A DNA stretch of 64,000 bases, taken from positions 186,001 through 250,000 of the forward strand of contig NZ_MDER01000086.1 of the NCBI RefSeq assembly GCF_001721045.1, written 5' to 3'. The notes under the pieces are model-generated. The model saw only the letters and a program-made list of their open reading frames with translations. It made no database searches and had not been told where the DNA came from. Shown here piece by piece: positions 16,272-23,942 of this stretch. The translations under genes were made by a program, and so were the position numbers. Origin of the DNA: Paenibacillus nuruki. GTDB taxonomy: Bacteria; Bacillota; Bacilli; Paenibacillales; Paenibacillaceae. The stretch's first letter is position 1, and every line of letters starts with the position of its first letter.

Positions 16272-17960
16272 ATGTACAAATCTGTTCTATCTAAGGTCAT
16301 CATGCTGCTTATGGCAGTAGTCTTGATCTTACCAACAACCGTTGGAGCTGCCGCTGCAACATCTAAGGGCGCTGGTGCTGATCTTCGTTCAACATTGGGA
16401 CAAATTCTTGGTGAACATGCTTTACTCGCAGTGATTGCAATGCAAAAAGGTATTGATGGCAAAGCTGATTTTGATCAAGCTGCCGCTGCTTTGAATGCAA
16501 ATACAGATGATTTGAGTGCTGCTGTCGCTTCTGTTTATGGTAATGAAGCTGGCGCTGCTTTCAAAACAATCTGGGCTTCTCATATTGGTTATTTCGTGGA
16601 TTATGTGAAAGCAACAGCTGCTAATGACACTGCTGCCAAACAAAAAGCGAAAGACGAATTAGAAGAATATAAAGTAACACAAGCCAAGTTCTTTGCAGAT
16701 GCAAATCCTAATTTGCCACAATCTGCATTGGAAGCAGGATTGGAAGAACATATTAATATGCTATTAACTGCATTTGATGCATACGTAGCAAAAGATTATA
16801 CAAAAGCATACACAACTGCGGATGAAGCTTACAAACATATGTATATGTTTGGTGATATCTTAAGCGCTGCAATTGTAAAACAATATCCTGACAAATTTAC
16901 AACAGACATGTCTACAATGGGAGCTTCTGATTTGCGCTCTGCTCTAGGTATCATTTTGGGCGAGCATGCAACATTAGCTGTCTGGGCAATGCAAAAAGGA
17001 ATTGACGGTGCGCCTGATTTCGAACAAGCCGCTGGGCTTTTGAACAAAAACACAGATGAGTTAAGTGCTGCTGTCGCTTCTGTTTACGGTAACGAAGCTG
17101 GCGCTGCTTTCAAAACAATCTGGGCTTCTCATATCGGATATTTTGTCGATTATGTAAAAGCAACTGCTGCTGGTGATACAACAGCAAAACAAAAAGCGAT
17201 TGATGAATTAGCTGAGTACAAAGTAACTCAAGCAAAATTCTTCGCTGATGCTAACCCTAACTTACCTCAAGCTGCTCTTGAAGCTGGACTTACAGAACAT
17301 ATCGCAATGTTGCTTAAAGCATTCGATTCTTATGTAGCTAAAGATTACACAACAGCTTATTCTGAAGCACGTATGTCTTACCACCACATGTTTGGATTTG
17401 CAGACATTTTAAGCGAAGCAATCGTAATGCAATACCCTGCTAAATTCGGTGGTACTGCTACTCCAACTCCGACAACACCAGCTACACCTTCTATGCCAAG
17501 CATGCCTAATATGCCTACTACACCACCAACAACACCTTCTACAGGTGGAGCGAATGGTACAAGTGCAGATACTAGTCCTGAATTGAAAACAAAAGTAATG
17601 CAATTTACACCAGGTAGCAAAATGTACATGGTTAATGGTGTATCTATGATGATGAGTACTCCAGCTACTGTATACAAAGGAAAAACATATGTACCGTTGC
17701 GTTACCTTGCAGCGAATGCAAATATGAAAGTGTTCTATACAAAAGAAACATCTACAACTTGGTTGGATACTGGTATCCAACGTTATGAGTTCTGGGTCAA
17801 TTCTAAAGTATACAAAGTCGACAACATGCGTAAAGGTATGAACGATATGGTCATTTCCCGTAACGGACAGACTCTTATCCCTGTACGTTGGTTTGTAGAC
17901 AACTTTGAATGGAACATGAGCGTGAATAACAACACCGTTACAATCAGCAAAACGTATTAA
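16272..17960 (+). CDS. secreted protein: two near-identical His-bearing helical domains plus stalk domain
   Basis: ATG 16272 follows AAGGAGAG; the upstream in-frame extension is ignored. Residues 1-29 are a signal peptide ending VGAAAA. Two domains of about 174 residues (about 36-209 and 219-392) repeat with a 183-residue period and look all-helical. Each has four equivalently placed histidines, H49/H104/H160/H189 and H232/H287/H343/H372, suggesting metal or heme binding by four-helix bundles, which is inference. A Pro/Thr/Ser/Met linker (about 393-434) leads to a copper-amine-oxidase-N-like stalk domain (435-562) almost identical to the next gene's product. The His domain family is not one I can name. 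Confidence 0.85.
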   Translation: MYKSVLSKVIMLLMAVVLILPTTVGAAAATSKGAGADLRSTLGQILGEHALLAVIAMQKGIDGKADFDQAAAALNANTDDLSAAVASVYGNEAGAAFKTIWASHIGYFVDYVKATAANDTAAKQKAKDELEEYKVTQAKFFADANPNLPQSALEAGLEEHINMLLTAFDAYVAKDYTKAYTTADEAYKHMYMFGDILSAAIVKQYPDKFTTDMSTMGASDLRSALGIILGEHATLAVWAMQKGIDGAPDFEQAAGLLNKNTDELSAAVASVYGNEAGAAFKTIWASHIGYFVDYVKATAAGDTTAKQKAIDELAEYKVTQAKFFADANPNLPQAALEAGLTEHIAMLLKAFDSYVAKDYTTAYSEARMSYHHMFGFADILSEAIVMQYPAKFGGTATPTPTTPATPSMPSMPNMPTTPPTTPSTGGANGTSADTSPELKTKVMQFTPGSKMYMVNGVSMMMSTPATVYKGKTYVPLRYLAANANMKVFYTKETSTTWLDTGIQRYEFWVNSKVYKVDNMRKGMNDMVISRNGQTLIPVRWFVDNFEWNMSVNNNTVTISKTY

Positions 17961-18006
17961 TATTTAGATCATTATAAATATGATCTGTCTTTAATCGTTT
18001 GACGCC

Positions 18007-18046
18007 AAACAACACCTTGTGCAGATCTATGCGCAAGGTGTTGTTT
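18007..18046 (+). terminator. terminator of the His-domain stalk protein gene
   Basis: AAACAACACCTTG pairs with CAAGGTGTTGTTT around a short loop and ends in TTTT. Confidence 0.8.
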
Positions 18047-18220
18047 TGTGTTCATTGTTAGTTGATGTATAGACCATTTTATCTTTAATTTTTGTATTCG
18101 CTTTAATATATTACTCATTTGTCATTTTTTTTAATTACGAACTGATTAGTTATTGTTAAATTGGTTTATAAGTTAGTAAGAGAGCAAAAAATATATCTAT
18201 TAGACGAAGGAGCACTACAC

Positions 18221-18703
18221 ATGAAATTAAACAAATTGCTTGCACCTGTACTTGGATTGTCCCTATTGTTACCAGCTGCTGGAGCATTTGCAGCAACACC
18301 AACAACAGCAGATATGAGTCCTGAACTAAAAACGAAAGTGATTCAATTTACAATGGGAAGTAAAATGTACATGGTTAATGGCGCTTCAATGTCTATGCCA
18401 ATGGCTCCTGTTGTGTATAAAGGAACTACATATGTACCATTGCGTCAACTTGCAATGAATGCAAACATGAAAGTATCTTACAACAAAGAAACGTCTACAA
18501 CTTGGTTGGATACTGGTATCCAACGTTATGAGTTCTGGGTAAACTCTAAAGTATACAAAGTCGACAACATGCGTAAAGGCTTGAACGATATGGTTATTTC
18601 CCGTAACGGACAAACTCTTGTACCTGTACGTTGGTTTGTAGATAACTTTGAGTGGGATATGAACGTTAGCAACAACATGATTACAATCAACAAAACATAT
18701 TAA
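18221..18703 (+). CDS. secreted stalk-domain (Cu amine oxidase N-like) protein
   Basis: ATG 18221 lies behind GAAGGAG. The 160-residue product has a signal peptide (MKLNKLLAPVLGLSLLLPAA, cleavage after AFA) and then only one stalk domain, with VYKGTTYVPLRQLA and RNGQTLVPVRWFVDNF, the two beta-hairpin halves typical of PF07833. It is a paralogue of the C-terminal 128 residues of the preceding gene and shares long runs of identical DNA with it, so one arose from the other recently. Despite the family name no copper-binding or oxidase residues are present. These domains are common in Paenibacillus envelope proteins. Confidence 0.88.
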   Translation: MKLNKLLAPVLGLSLLLPAAGAFAATPTTADMSPELKTKVIQFTMGSKMYMVNGASMSMPMAPVVYKGTTYVPLRQLAMNANMKVSYNKETSTTWLDTGIQRYEFWVNSKVYKVDNMRKGLNDMVISRNGQTLVPVRWFVDNFEWDMNVSNNMITINKTY

Positions 18704-18734
18704 TCTGCTGATATTCAGTAGAGCATATATAAGC

Positions 18735-18764
18735 AAAGACATCCTCAATGAGGGTGTCTTTTTT
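18735..18764 (+). terminator. terminator of the short stalk-domain gene
   Basis: AAAGACATCCTC pairs with GAGGGTGTCTTT around a 3-nt loop and is followed by a T-rich run. Confidence 0.85.
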
Positions 18765-19284
18765 CTTTTCAAAATATACAGTCTATGGCTCAAAAGTTAA
18801 TTCTTGCTTTTTATCTGAAATAAGCGTATAATAATTACTGTTATTGTTTAACCCTCGGTTTTATCCTTCGCATTCTTTTTTCGGTATGCTGCCGGAATCA
18901 TCTCAAATTTCCTTTATGATTAAAACCCAAGAAATTTGAAGTTTGCCGATTCACACTGGCGCGGTCATCGGAGCCGCAAGGACAAGAGAGAGGTAGGGCT
19001 TTTGTTGTTTTGGACTCAACTGTAACTTAGATGTTATACAGAGCGAACCAAAACCGTCCCCGTCCATTTCCAAGTTCGGGGTTACGGGTTAAAAATAGCT
19101 GCAGTCAGCAGCCATATTATCATCAGATTGGGCAGATTATAGTAATCGTGCTCCTACGAAGTGTATTTTGTATACGCGGCAACTTTGAATATAATGATTT
19201 ATCACATATTTCTGATATTTTTTACACATATGGCTTTTAGGTTGCAATCAATAACGGCATAACTTTTGGATATTATGCCCACAC
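18765..19284. other. intergenic region with GC-rich structured islands, no clear gene
   Basis: About 520 bp separate the stalk gene from the leader of the DUF1275 gene. Islands at about 18880-18995 and 19045-19090 are richer in GC than their surroundings and contain short stems: CAAATTTC with GAAATTTG, CCGAT with ATCGG, and CCCCG with CGGGG near 19058-19083. The 11-mer CGGAGCCGCAAG-like core also occurs in the hairpin region near 7420. This may be a structured RNA or a decayed mobile repeat; no function can be assigned. Confidence 0.35.
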
Positions 19285-19331
19285 ATCCCCGGAAACATCT
19301 AGACCTGCTTACAGGTTATGTTTTCGGGGAT
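19285..19331 (+). other. leader hairpin before the DUF1275 gene
   Basis: ATCCCCGGAAACAT pairs with ATGTTTTCGGGGAT (14 bp, one G-U) with a small ACCTG/CAGGT hairpin at its tip. It lies 20 nt before the ribosome site and is followed by only a weak T-run, so it may be an mRNA leader structure or the terminator of an upstream RNA. Confidence 0.5.
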
Positions 19332-19362
19332 TTCTATGTCTTAACCGATTGGAGGATTGGAT

Positions 19363-20076
19363 ATGTCCAAGCAACATTTGCGTTATGTATTGTTATTACT
19401 ATTATGTTTTACAGCTGGACTAGTTGATGTGATTGGTTATCTACGATTAGAGCATGTATTCACAGCGAATATGACAGGAAATATTGTTGTACTGGGTATG
19501 TCGCTCGGTCGATTACAAGATCTGGCGATTGCACGTGTATTAACCGCATTAGTTGGATTCATACTGGGGAATATTATTGCTGCTATTCTAATCGGAAGTG
19601 ATAAATCCCCTTCTCTCTGGCATCCTCGTGTGACAACTGCATTGATTGTGGAATGGGTTCTACTTTGTGCATTTGCTGTTATAGCATATCTTCCTTTAAC
19701 CGAAACAGTTGTGTTTGTCTGTCTTGGTTGCCTCAGTATGGCTATGGGGATTCAGACAACAGCGGCTAGACGATTAGGGATTGCCGGTATCTCGACAACG
19801 GTACTCACCAACAATCTAGTCAATGCTGTAGAAGATATGGTTGCTCATCTACGCCAGCTCTTTTTCAATCGTACCCAAACAACCAGTCGCTTATTATCGA
19901 CCGAATCTCGATTACGCATCTTAGGTATTATGCTGTATGCTTGTGGTGCAATGATCGCTACTGTATTAGAACGCCACTTTCCTCTACTGCTCGGCTGGAT
20001 TCCAGTAGGTCTGGTAGCGATGGTTATCGTCATTGCATGCTGGAAATATCCTCAATCCCGTTCGATACAAAAGTAA
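19363..20076 (+). CDS. YoaK/DUF1275 family membrane protein
   Basis: ATG 19363 is 7 nt after GGAGG; a TTG six bases earlier is too close to it. The 237-residue product has six membrane segments and the family motifs FTAGLVDVIGYL near residue 15, FTANMTGNIVVLG near 35, and GIQTTAARRLGIAGISTTVLT in the middle. The function of DUF1275 proteins is not established; they behave like small permeases. It is monocistronic. Confidence 0.85.
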   Translation: MSKQHLRYVLLLLLCFTAGLVDVIGYLRLEHVFTANMTGNIVVLGMSLGRLQDLAIARVLTALVGFILGNIIAAILIGSDKSPSLWHPRVTTALIVEWVLLCAFAVIAYLPLTETVVFVCLGCLSMAMGIQTTAARRLGIAGISTTVLTNNLVNAVEDMVAHLRQLFFNRTQTTSRLLSTESRLRILGIMLYACGAMIATVLERHFPLLLGWIPVGLVAMVIVIACWKYPQSRSIQK

Positions 20077-20103
20077 AAAATAATCTTTTTCTCTAACAAA
20101 ACA

Positions 20104-20168
20104 CAAAAAGAGACCCCAACGGTCGCAGCCGCTGGGGTCAAGGTATAGTAATTCAAAAGGGGTTATTA
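20104..20168 (-). ncRNA. candidate small RNA, downstream copy of a tandem pair
   Basis: Reading the minus strand, a TATAAT box (complement at 20174-20179) is followed by ACCCCTTTTGAAT, then a hairpin of 7 bp (GACCCCA with TGGGGTC, 20112-20118 and 20133-20139) whose loop holds CTGCGACCG, and then TCTCTTTTTG. It lies 3' of the DUF1275 gene, which is on the other strand. A second copy is 170 bp away. Transcription is inferred from the promoter-like box and terminator shape. Confidence 0.55.
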
Positions 20169-20265
20169 CAGTCATTATAATAGGTACATCTTAATATTAC
20201 CTTAGGCGAACCTGAAAGAAACATTAATTTTTCAATTTTAGGTATCTTGCTTTATAATGTCTTAC

Positions 20266-20332
20266 AAAAAAAAGGAACTCCACGGTCGCAGTCCATGGAG
20301 TTCAGTAATGCTTATATATTCAAAAGGGGTAT
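20266..20332 (-). ncRNA. candidate small RNA, upstream copy of the tandem pair
   Basis: The minus strand has TATAGT (complement at 20339-20344), ACCCCTTTTGAAT, and an 8-bp hairpin (GAACTCCA with TGGAGTTC, 20275-20282 and 20296-20303) with the same CTGCGACCG in its loop, ending in T8. Compared with the other copy the stem bases differ but still pair, which argues for selection on RNA structure. It could partly be the terminator of the thiamine-binding-like gene 80 bp upstream. Confidence 0.55.
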
Positions 20333-20413
20333 GTCATTACTATAACCGCTGTATCTTAAAACTTTATGAAATGCACCTAAAAATCGCATTAAAATTCATT
20401 TTTTTTGATTTAT

Positions 20414-20719
20414 TTAAGAATGTAGCTTTTGATTGACTGAATCTAACTTATATTGTGCTGAAGTTGGATGATCTCGTCGATCATCTATTTTGATCGATGT
20501 AGATACACGTCCTGCTCCTTCTTGAAAAGGAGATTCATGCAAAGCAAGGATCGCTTTCATCACATCCCCTATCTCTCCCTCAATGATGGTACTCATCGGT
20601 GTTAATTGTGTCTGTACACCCGTCTGCTCACTCAATACCCGTTGCATCTGTGCTACATAACTACTAATACTGGTGCTTCCTGTTCCTAACGGAATAACCG
20701 TTACTTCAGCTATAGCCAT
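20414..20719 (-). CDS. MTH1187/YkoF-like thiamine-binding family protein
   Basis: The 101-residue product starts MAIAEVTVIPLGTGSTSISSY, the typical opening of the DUF77/Thiamine_BP family, and keeps LTPMSTIIEGE and VSTSIKIDDRRD. These small ferredoxin-fold proteins form tetramers and some bind thiamine or its pyrimidine. GAGG lies before the ATG. No thiamine genes are adjacent, so the ligand remains uncertain. Its mRNA would read into the tandem small-RNA region. Confidence 0.85.
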   Translation of the reverse strand: MAIAEVTVIPLGTGSTSISSYVAQMQRVLSEQTGVQTQLTPMSTIIEGEIGDVMKAILALHESPFQEGAGRVSTSIKIDDRRDHPTSAQYKLDSVNQKLHS

Positions 20720-21086
20720 TTTATTCTCCTCCTTGAGTAGATAATATTAATCTTATTATATAGTTTACCCATTCTACGGTTGGTATGCCTATGTTGAATC
20801 TTCTGTGCACCTTATTGTAGCTAGGTTCTTCTATTGATTGAAGTTGTAAAGAGATAAATATCACTTACATAATCAACATATTGATATAAATTAATAAAGT
20901 GATAACTATATATAGATCATCTGTAGATTTGTAACGAAAAATATTTATTTGTGATGATGTGTACGTATAGCTACTTTAGCTGAATGGTAACCCTAACACC
21001 CGACACCTTCTATCTTTATGATGTCGGGTGTTATTTATCTGTTAGGTGATGATCCCTGTTCTATCTAATGAAAGGAAGTGTGATTA
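20720..21086. promoter_or_regulatory. nrdDG control region
   Basis: The 367-bp AT-rich gap holds a perfect 12-bp hairpin at 20994-21033 (TAACACCCGACA with its complement) followed by TTTATCT, 54 nt before the nrdD start. It could be an attenuator-like terminator in the nrdD leader. A CTATATATAG palindrome at 20906-20915 recalls the core of NrdR boxes, but I found no second box at the usual spacing. Confidence 0.45.
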
Positions 21087-23087
21087 ATGTCTATTTTGAC
21101 TTCACATCGCAAATCAGCTTACATAGCACCTCAACCCTCTCCTGAATTGCAATCGATTCTGGATATGGGTGAACATATTATTGATGGTGAACATGAATCA
21201 GCACGTGAAAATGCCAATCTGAATGGAGCAAGCTTTTCCGGTAAAATGAGCCGTCTAGGTAGTGAATATGCTAAATGGTACACCAAGCGTCAGTTGTTAC
21301 CTCAACCGATTGCTCAAGCAGTTGCACAAAATCGCATCTATATTCATGATCTAGATCATTATGCGGTCGGTACAACCAATTGTATCTTTATTCCTTTTGA
21401 TAAATTATTACGAGATGGATTCAGTAGTGGTAATGGCAGTCTACGTACTCCAAACTCGATTATGACAGCTATGGCGCAAGTAGCGATTATTTTTCAATGT
21501 CAGCAAAATGCGCAGTATGGCGGTGTAGCCGCTAATAAATTGGATTACGATCTAGCTCCTTATGTCACCAAGTCTTTCCGTAAACATCTGCGTAAAGGAT
21601 TCCGTTATTTTGATGAAAGTAACGAAGTGAGTGAACAGCTTCTCCAGACGGCTATTATGGATGATATTGCTTTGGCTGAAGAGTATCCGCGTGCTTATCA
21701 ATATGCTATGGAAGAAACGAAAGTCGAAACGCTACAAGCCGCAGAAAGTCTAATCCATAACCTGAATACGATGTCTAGCCGTGGAGGCGGGCAGATTCCT
21801 TTTACCAGTATTAATTATGGAACATGTACTTCTACCGAAGGACGATTGATCGTACAATGTCTGCTAGCCGCTACTGTGCGAGGACTTGGTCATGGCGAGA
21901 CACCGATTTTCCCAATTCAAATTTTCAAATGTAAACAAGGTGTGAACCAGCAAGCTGGCGATGTTAATTATGATCTATTTCTTCAAGCGATAGATTGTTC
22001 AGCTCGTCGTCTATACCCCAACTTTGCCAATCTGGATGCACCAATCAACCGTGAGCTTGAAATTCCAGGCGAACCGGATACTGAATTTGCTACTATGGGT
22101 TGCCGTACACGGGTGATGGCTGATCGATTCGGACGTAATCATCTGTCTGGTAAAGGGAATCTGTCTTTCAATACGATTAATCTGGTGAAGCTGGGACTGG
22201 ATTATGGGATGGCTATCGCTGGACAACGCTCGGTCGCTGACGAGCAAGGATTCTACCATGAGTTGGATGAATGTATAGAGCTTGCTGCACAAGGATTATT
22301 GCATCGTTATCGTCTTCAAGCGTCTCAACCTGCCAAAGCATCTGATTTTATGATGCGTGAAGGGGTATGGGAAGGCGGCGACCTTCTTGCTCCCGATGAT
22401 GCTGTAGAAGATTGTCTGAAGCATGGTTCGTTATCGATCGGATTTATTGGATTGGCTGAATGTATGAAAGCTCTATATGGAGCACATCACGGGGAAAATG
22501 ATACCGTTTATCAACAAGCATTGACACTGATTGCTTATATGAGAACTGCTTGTGATGAACTTAGTGAGCGCTATAATCTTAACTTTTCACTCATGGCAAC
22601 ACCGGCTGAAGGATTATCGGGTAAATTTGTGGCTGTTGATCGTGAACACTATGGTGCGATTGCAGGAGTGACGGATCGTGAGTATTACACCAATTCATTT
22701 CATATTCCTGTCTATTATTCGATTACCGCTGCTCGCAAAATTCAGTTAGAAGCGCCTTTCCATAGTTATTGTAATGCAGGAGCGATTTCGTATATTGAGC
22801 TGGATGGTAATGCCCGTCATAATGTAAAAGCGATGCAACAGATTATTCAATATGCGCTGGCTCAACATATTAGTTACTTTAGTATTAATCATCCGATTGA
22901 TCGCTGTACCGGTTGCGGACACGAAGGCATTATAGGAAGTCACTGCCCTGCTTGTGGTGCCTCTGAACTGGATGTTCCTATCGCTCGCTTGCGCCGTGTA
23001 ACAGGGTATCTTACAGGTGATTATCAGACTCGATTTAATCCTGCCAAGCAAGCAGAGGTGCGGGATCGGTTGAAACATTCACGATGA
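21087..23087 (+). CDS. nrdD: anaerobic (class III) ribonucleoside-triphosphate reductase
   Basis: The 666-residue enzyme reduces NTPs to dNTPs without oxygen. Its glycyl-radical glycine is G640 in RRVTGYL, and zinc cysteines are C607, C610, C620 and C623 (CTGC, CPAC) just before it. YGTCTSTEGR in the middle fits the thiyl-radical cysteine region. It opens directly at the catalytic domain (ELQSILDMGEHIIDGEHESARENANLN), so the roughly 90-residue N-terminal ATP-cone present in the E. coli enzyme is missing and dATP inhibition through it is not expected. Its stop overlaps nrdG by ATGA. Confidence 0.95.
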   Translation: MSILTSHRKSAYIAPQPSPELQSILDMGEHIIDGEHESARENANLNGASFSGKMSRLGSEYAKWYTKRQLLPQPIAQAVAQNRIYIHDLDHYAVGTTNCIFIPFDKLLRDGFSSGNGSLRTPNSIMTAMAQVAIIFQCQQNAQYGGVAANKLDYDLAPYVTKSFRKHLRKGFRYFDESNEVSEQLLQTAIMDDIALAEEYPRAYQYAMEETKVETLQAAESLIHNLNTMSSRGGGQIPFTSINYGTCTSTEGRLIVQCLLAATVRGLGHGETPIFPIQIFKCKQGVNQQAGDVNYDLFLQAIDCSARRLYPNFANLDAPINRELEIPGEPDTEFATMGCRTRVMADRFGRNHLSGKGNLSFNTINLVKLGLDYGMAIAGQRSVADEQGFYHELDECIELAAQGLLHRYRLQASQPAKASDFMMREGVWEGGDLLAPDDAVEDCLKHGSLSIGFIGLAECMKALYGAHHGENDTVYQQALTLIAYMRTACDELSERYNLNFSLMATPAEGLSGKFVAVDREHYGAIAGVTDREYYTNSFHIPVYYSITAARKIQLEAPFHSYCNAGAISYIELDGNARHNVKAMQQIIQYALAQHISYFSINHPIDRCTGCGHEGIIGSHCPACGASELDVPIARLRRVTGYLTGDYQTRFNPAKQAEVRDRLKHSR

Positions 23088-23641
23088 ATATCTGTGGTTA
23101 TATTCCCGAGTCAGTCAATGAAGGCGATGGATTACGAGCTGTCATTTTTATCAGCGGTTGTAAGCATGGTTGCGCAGGTTGTTTTAGTCGACATACGTGG
23201 TCTTTTCAAGCAGGAGAACCTTTTACCGAGAAGCTTCAACAACAACTTATTGATGAGATGAAGCAGAATCCTTTATTGGATGGAATAACGATAGCTGGAG
23301 GAGATCCTTTTTTCTCCGCTATCGAAGTTTCTTCATTTGTGCAGGAAGTTCGACAACAGCTCCCTCATTTCTCAATCTGGATCTATAGCGGATATACATG
23401 GGAAGAATTGAATACTTCTTCTACAGAAGGTGTTCAGACATTATTAAACCAATGCGATATACTGATTGATGGCCCATTTGTAGAGTCACAACGTGATGTT
23501 TCTTTGCGTTATCGGGGAAGTCGTAATCAACGAATTATTGATATTCAGCAAAGTGCTATCCAGCAAAAACTTATTTTATGTCAATCCAGTGACACTGGCT
23601 ATAAAAGTGCCGATATCACCGCTATGACTACATTAACATAA
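23084..23641 (+). CDS. nrdG: anaerobic ribonucleotide reductase activating enzyme
   Basis: The 185-residue radical-SAM protein installs the glycyl radical on NrdD. The cluster motif CKHGCAGC (C-x3-C-x2-C) is at about residues 29-36, and GGDPFFS is the SAM-binding GGE-like motif. Its ATG overlaps the nrdD stop, so the two are made together. Its length is a little above the E. coli protein (154 residues). Confidence 0.95.
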   Translation: MNICGYIPESVNEGDGLRAVIFISGCKHGCAGCFSRHTWSFQAGEPFTEKLQQQLIDEMKQNPLLDGITIAGGDPFFSAIEVSSFVQEVRQQLPHFSIWIYSGYTWEELNTSSTEGVQTLLNQCDILIDGPFVESQRDVSLRYRGSRNQRIIDIQQSAIQQKLILCQSSDTGYKSADITAMTTLT

Positions 23642-23741
23642 TTGACTTATCTTCTTAAATTGCTTATGATTTGTTTAGTAAGATAATGGTTAAGTAAGAA
23701 TTGTAAGAGATTTACTAACCACATAACTCTATATTCCTGTT

Positions 23742-23899
23742 AAAGGGGAGTAGCTGTACAGGCAAAGTCGTCATTACGGGATTTATCCCCGGTTTTGCTT
23801 GGCAATGATAAACATTGTTAGCGAGACCTTTACCATGTTTTGGTGAAGACTCGTTATTTTTCTGGGAGACCTTTACCAATCATGGTAAAGGTCTTTTTT
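23742..23899 (+). promoter_or_regulatory. yybP-ykoY manganese riboswitch with terminator
   Basis: AAAGGGGAGTAGCTG at the 5' side, a CGTCATTACGG segment, and GCGAGACCTTTACC with paired TTTGGTGAAG match the two-legged yybP-ykoY element, whose conserved loops bind Mn2+. The expression platform is a terminator at 23867-23899 (AGACCTTTACCA with its complement, then T6). The aptamer arm contains the same GAGACCTTTACC string, consistent with a switch between alternative pairings. It precedes a TerC family gene, the classical YkoY arrangement. Confidence 0.92.
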
Positions 23900-23942
23900 A
23901 TATACTAACGACAAAAAAACGAGATTTTAGGGAGGCAATTCA

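Noticed and set aside
17378-17780. Long minus-strand frames opposite the stalk-domain gene
   Set aside because: They are shadows of a codon-biased, repeat-rich plus-strand gene. The encoded Cys- and Val-rich products are not plausible.
18848-18901. 17-codon minus-strand frame MIPAAYRKKNAKDKTEG behind AAAGGA
   Set aside because: It has a fair ribosome site, but no terminator or promoter and no known peptide match. Too short to support.
19984-20175. 63-codon minus-strand frame starting MTVITPF in the small-RNA region
   Set aside because: It runs through the terminator stem and antisense into the DUF1275 gene. The neighbouring copy has the frame broken after five codons (MTYPF), so the conservation is of RNA and not of protein.
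20906-20915. CTATATATAG as an NrdR box upstream of nrdD
   Set aside because: NrdR sites come in pairs with set spacing; only one core is seen and the flanks do not match.
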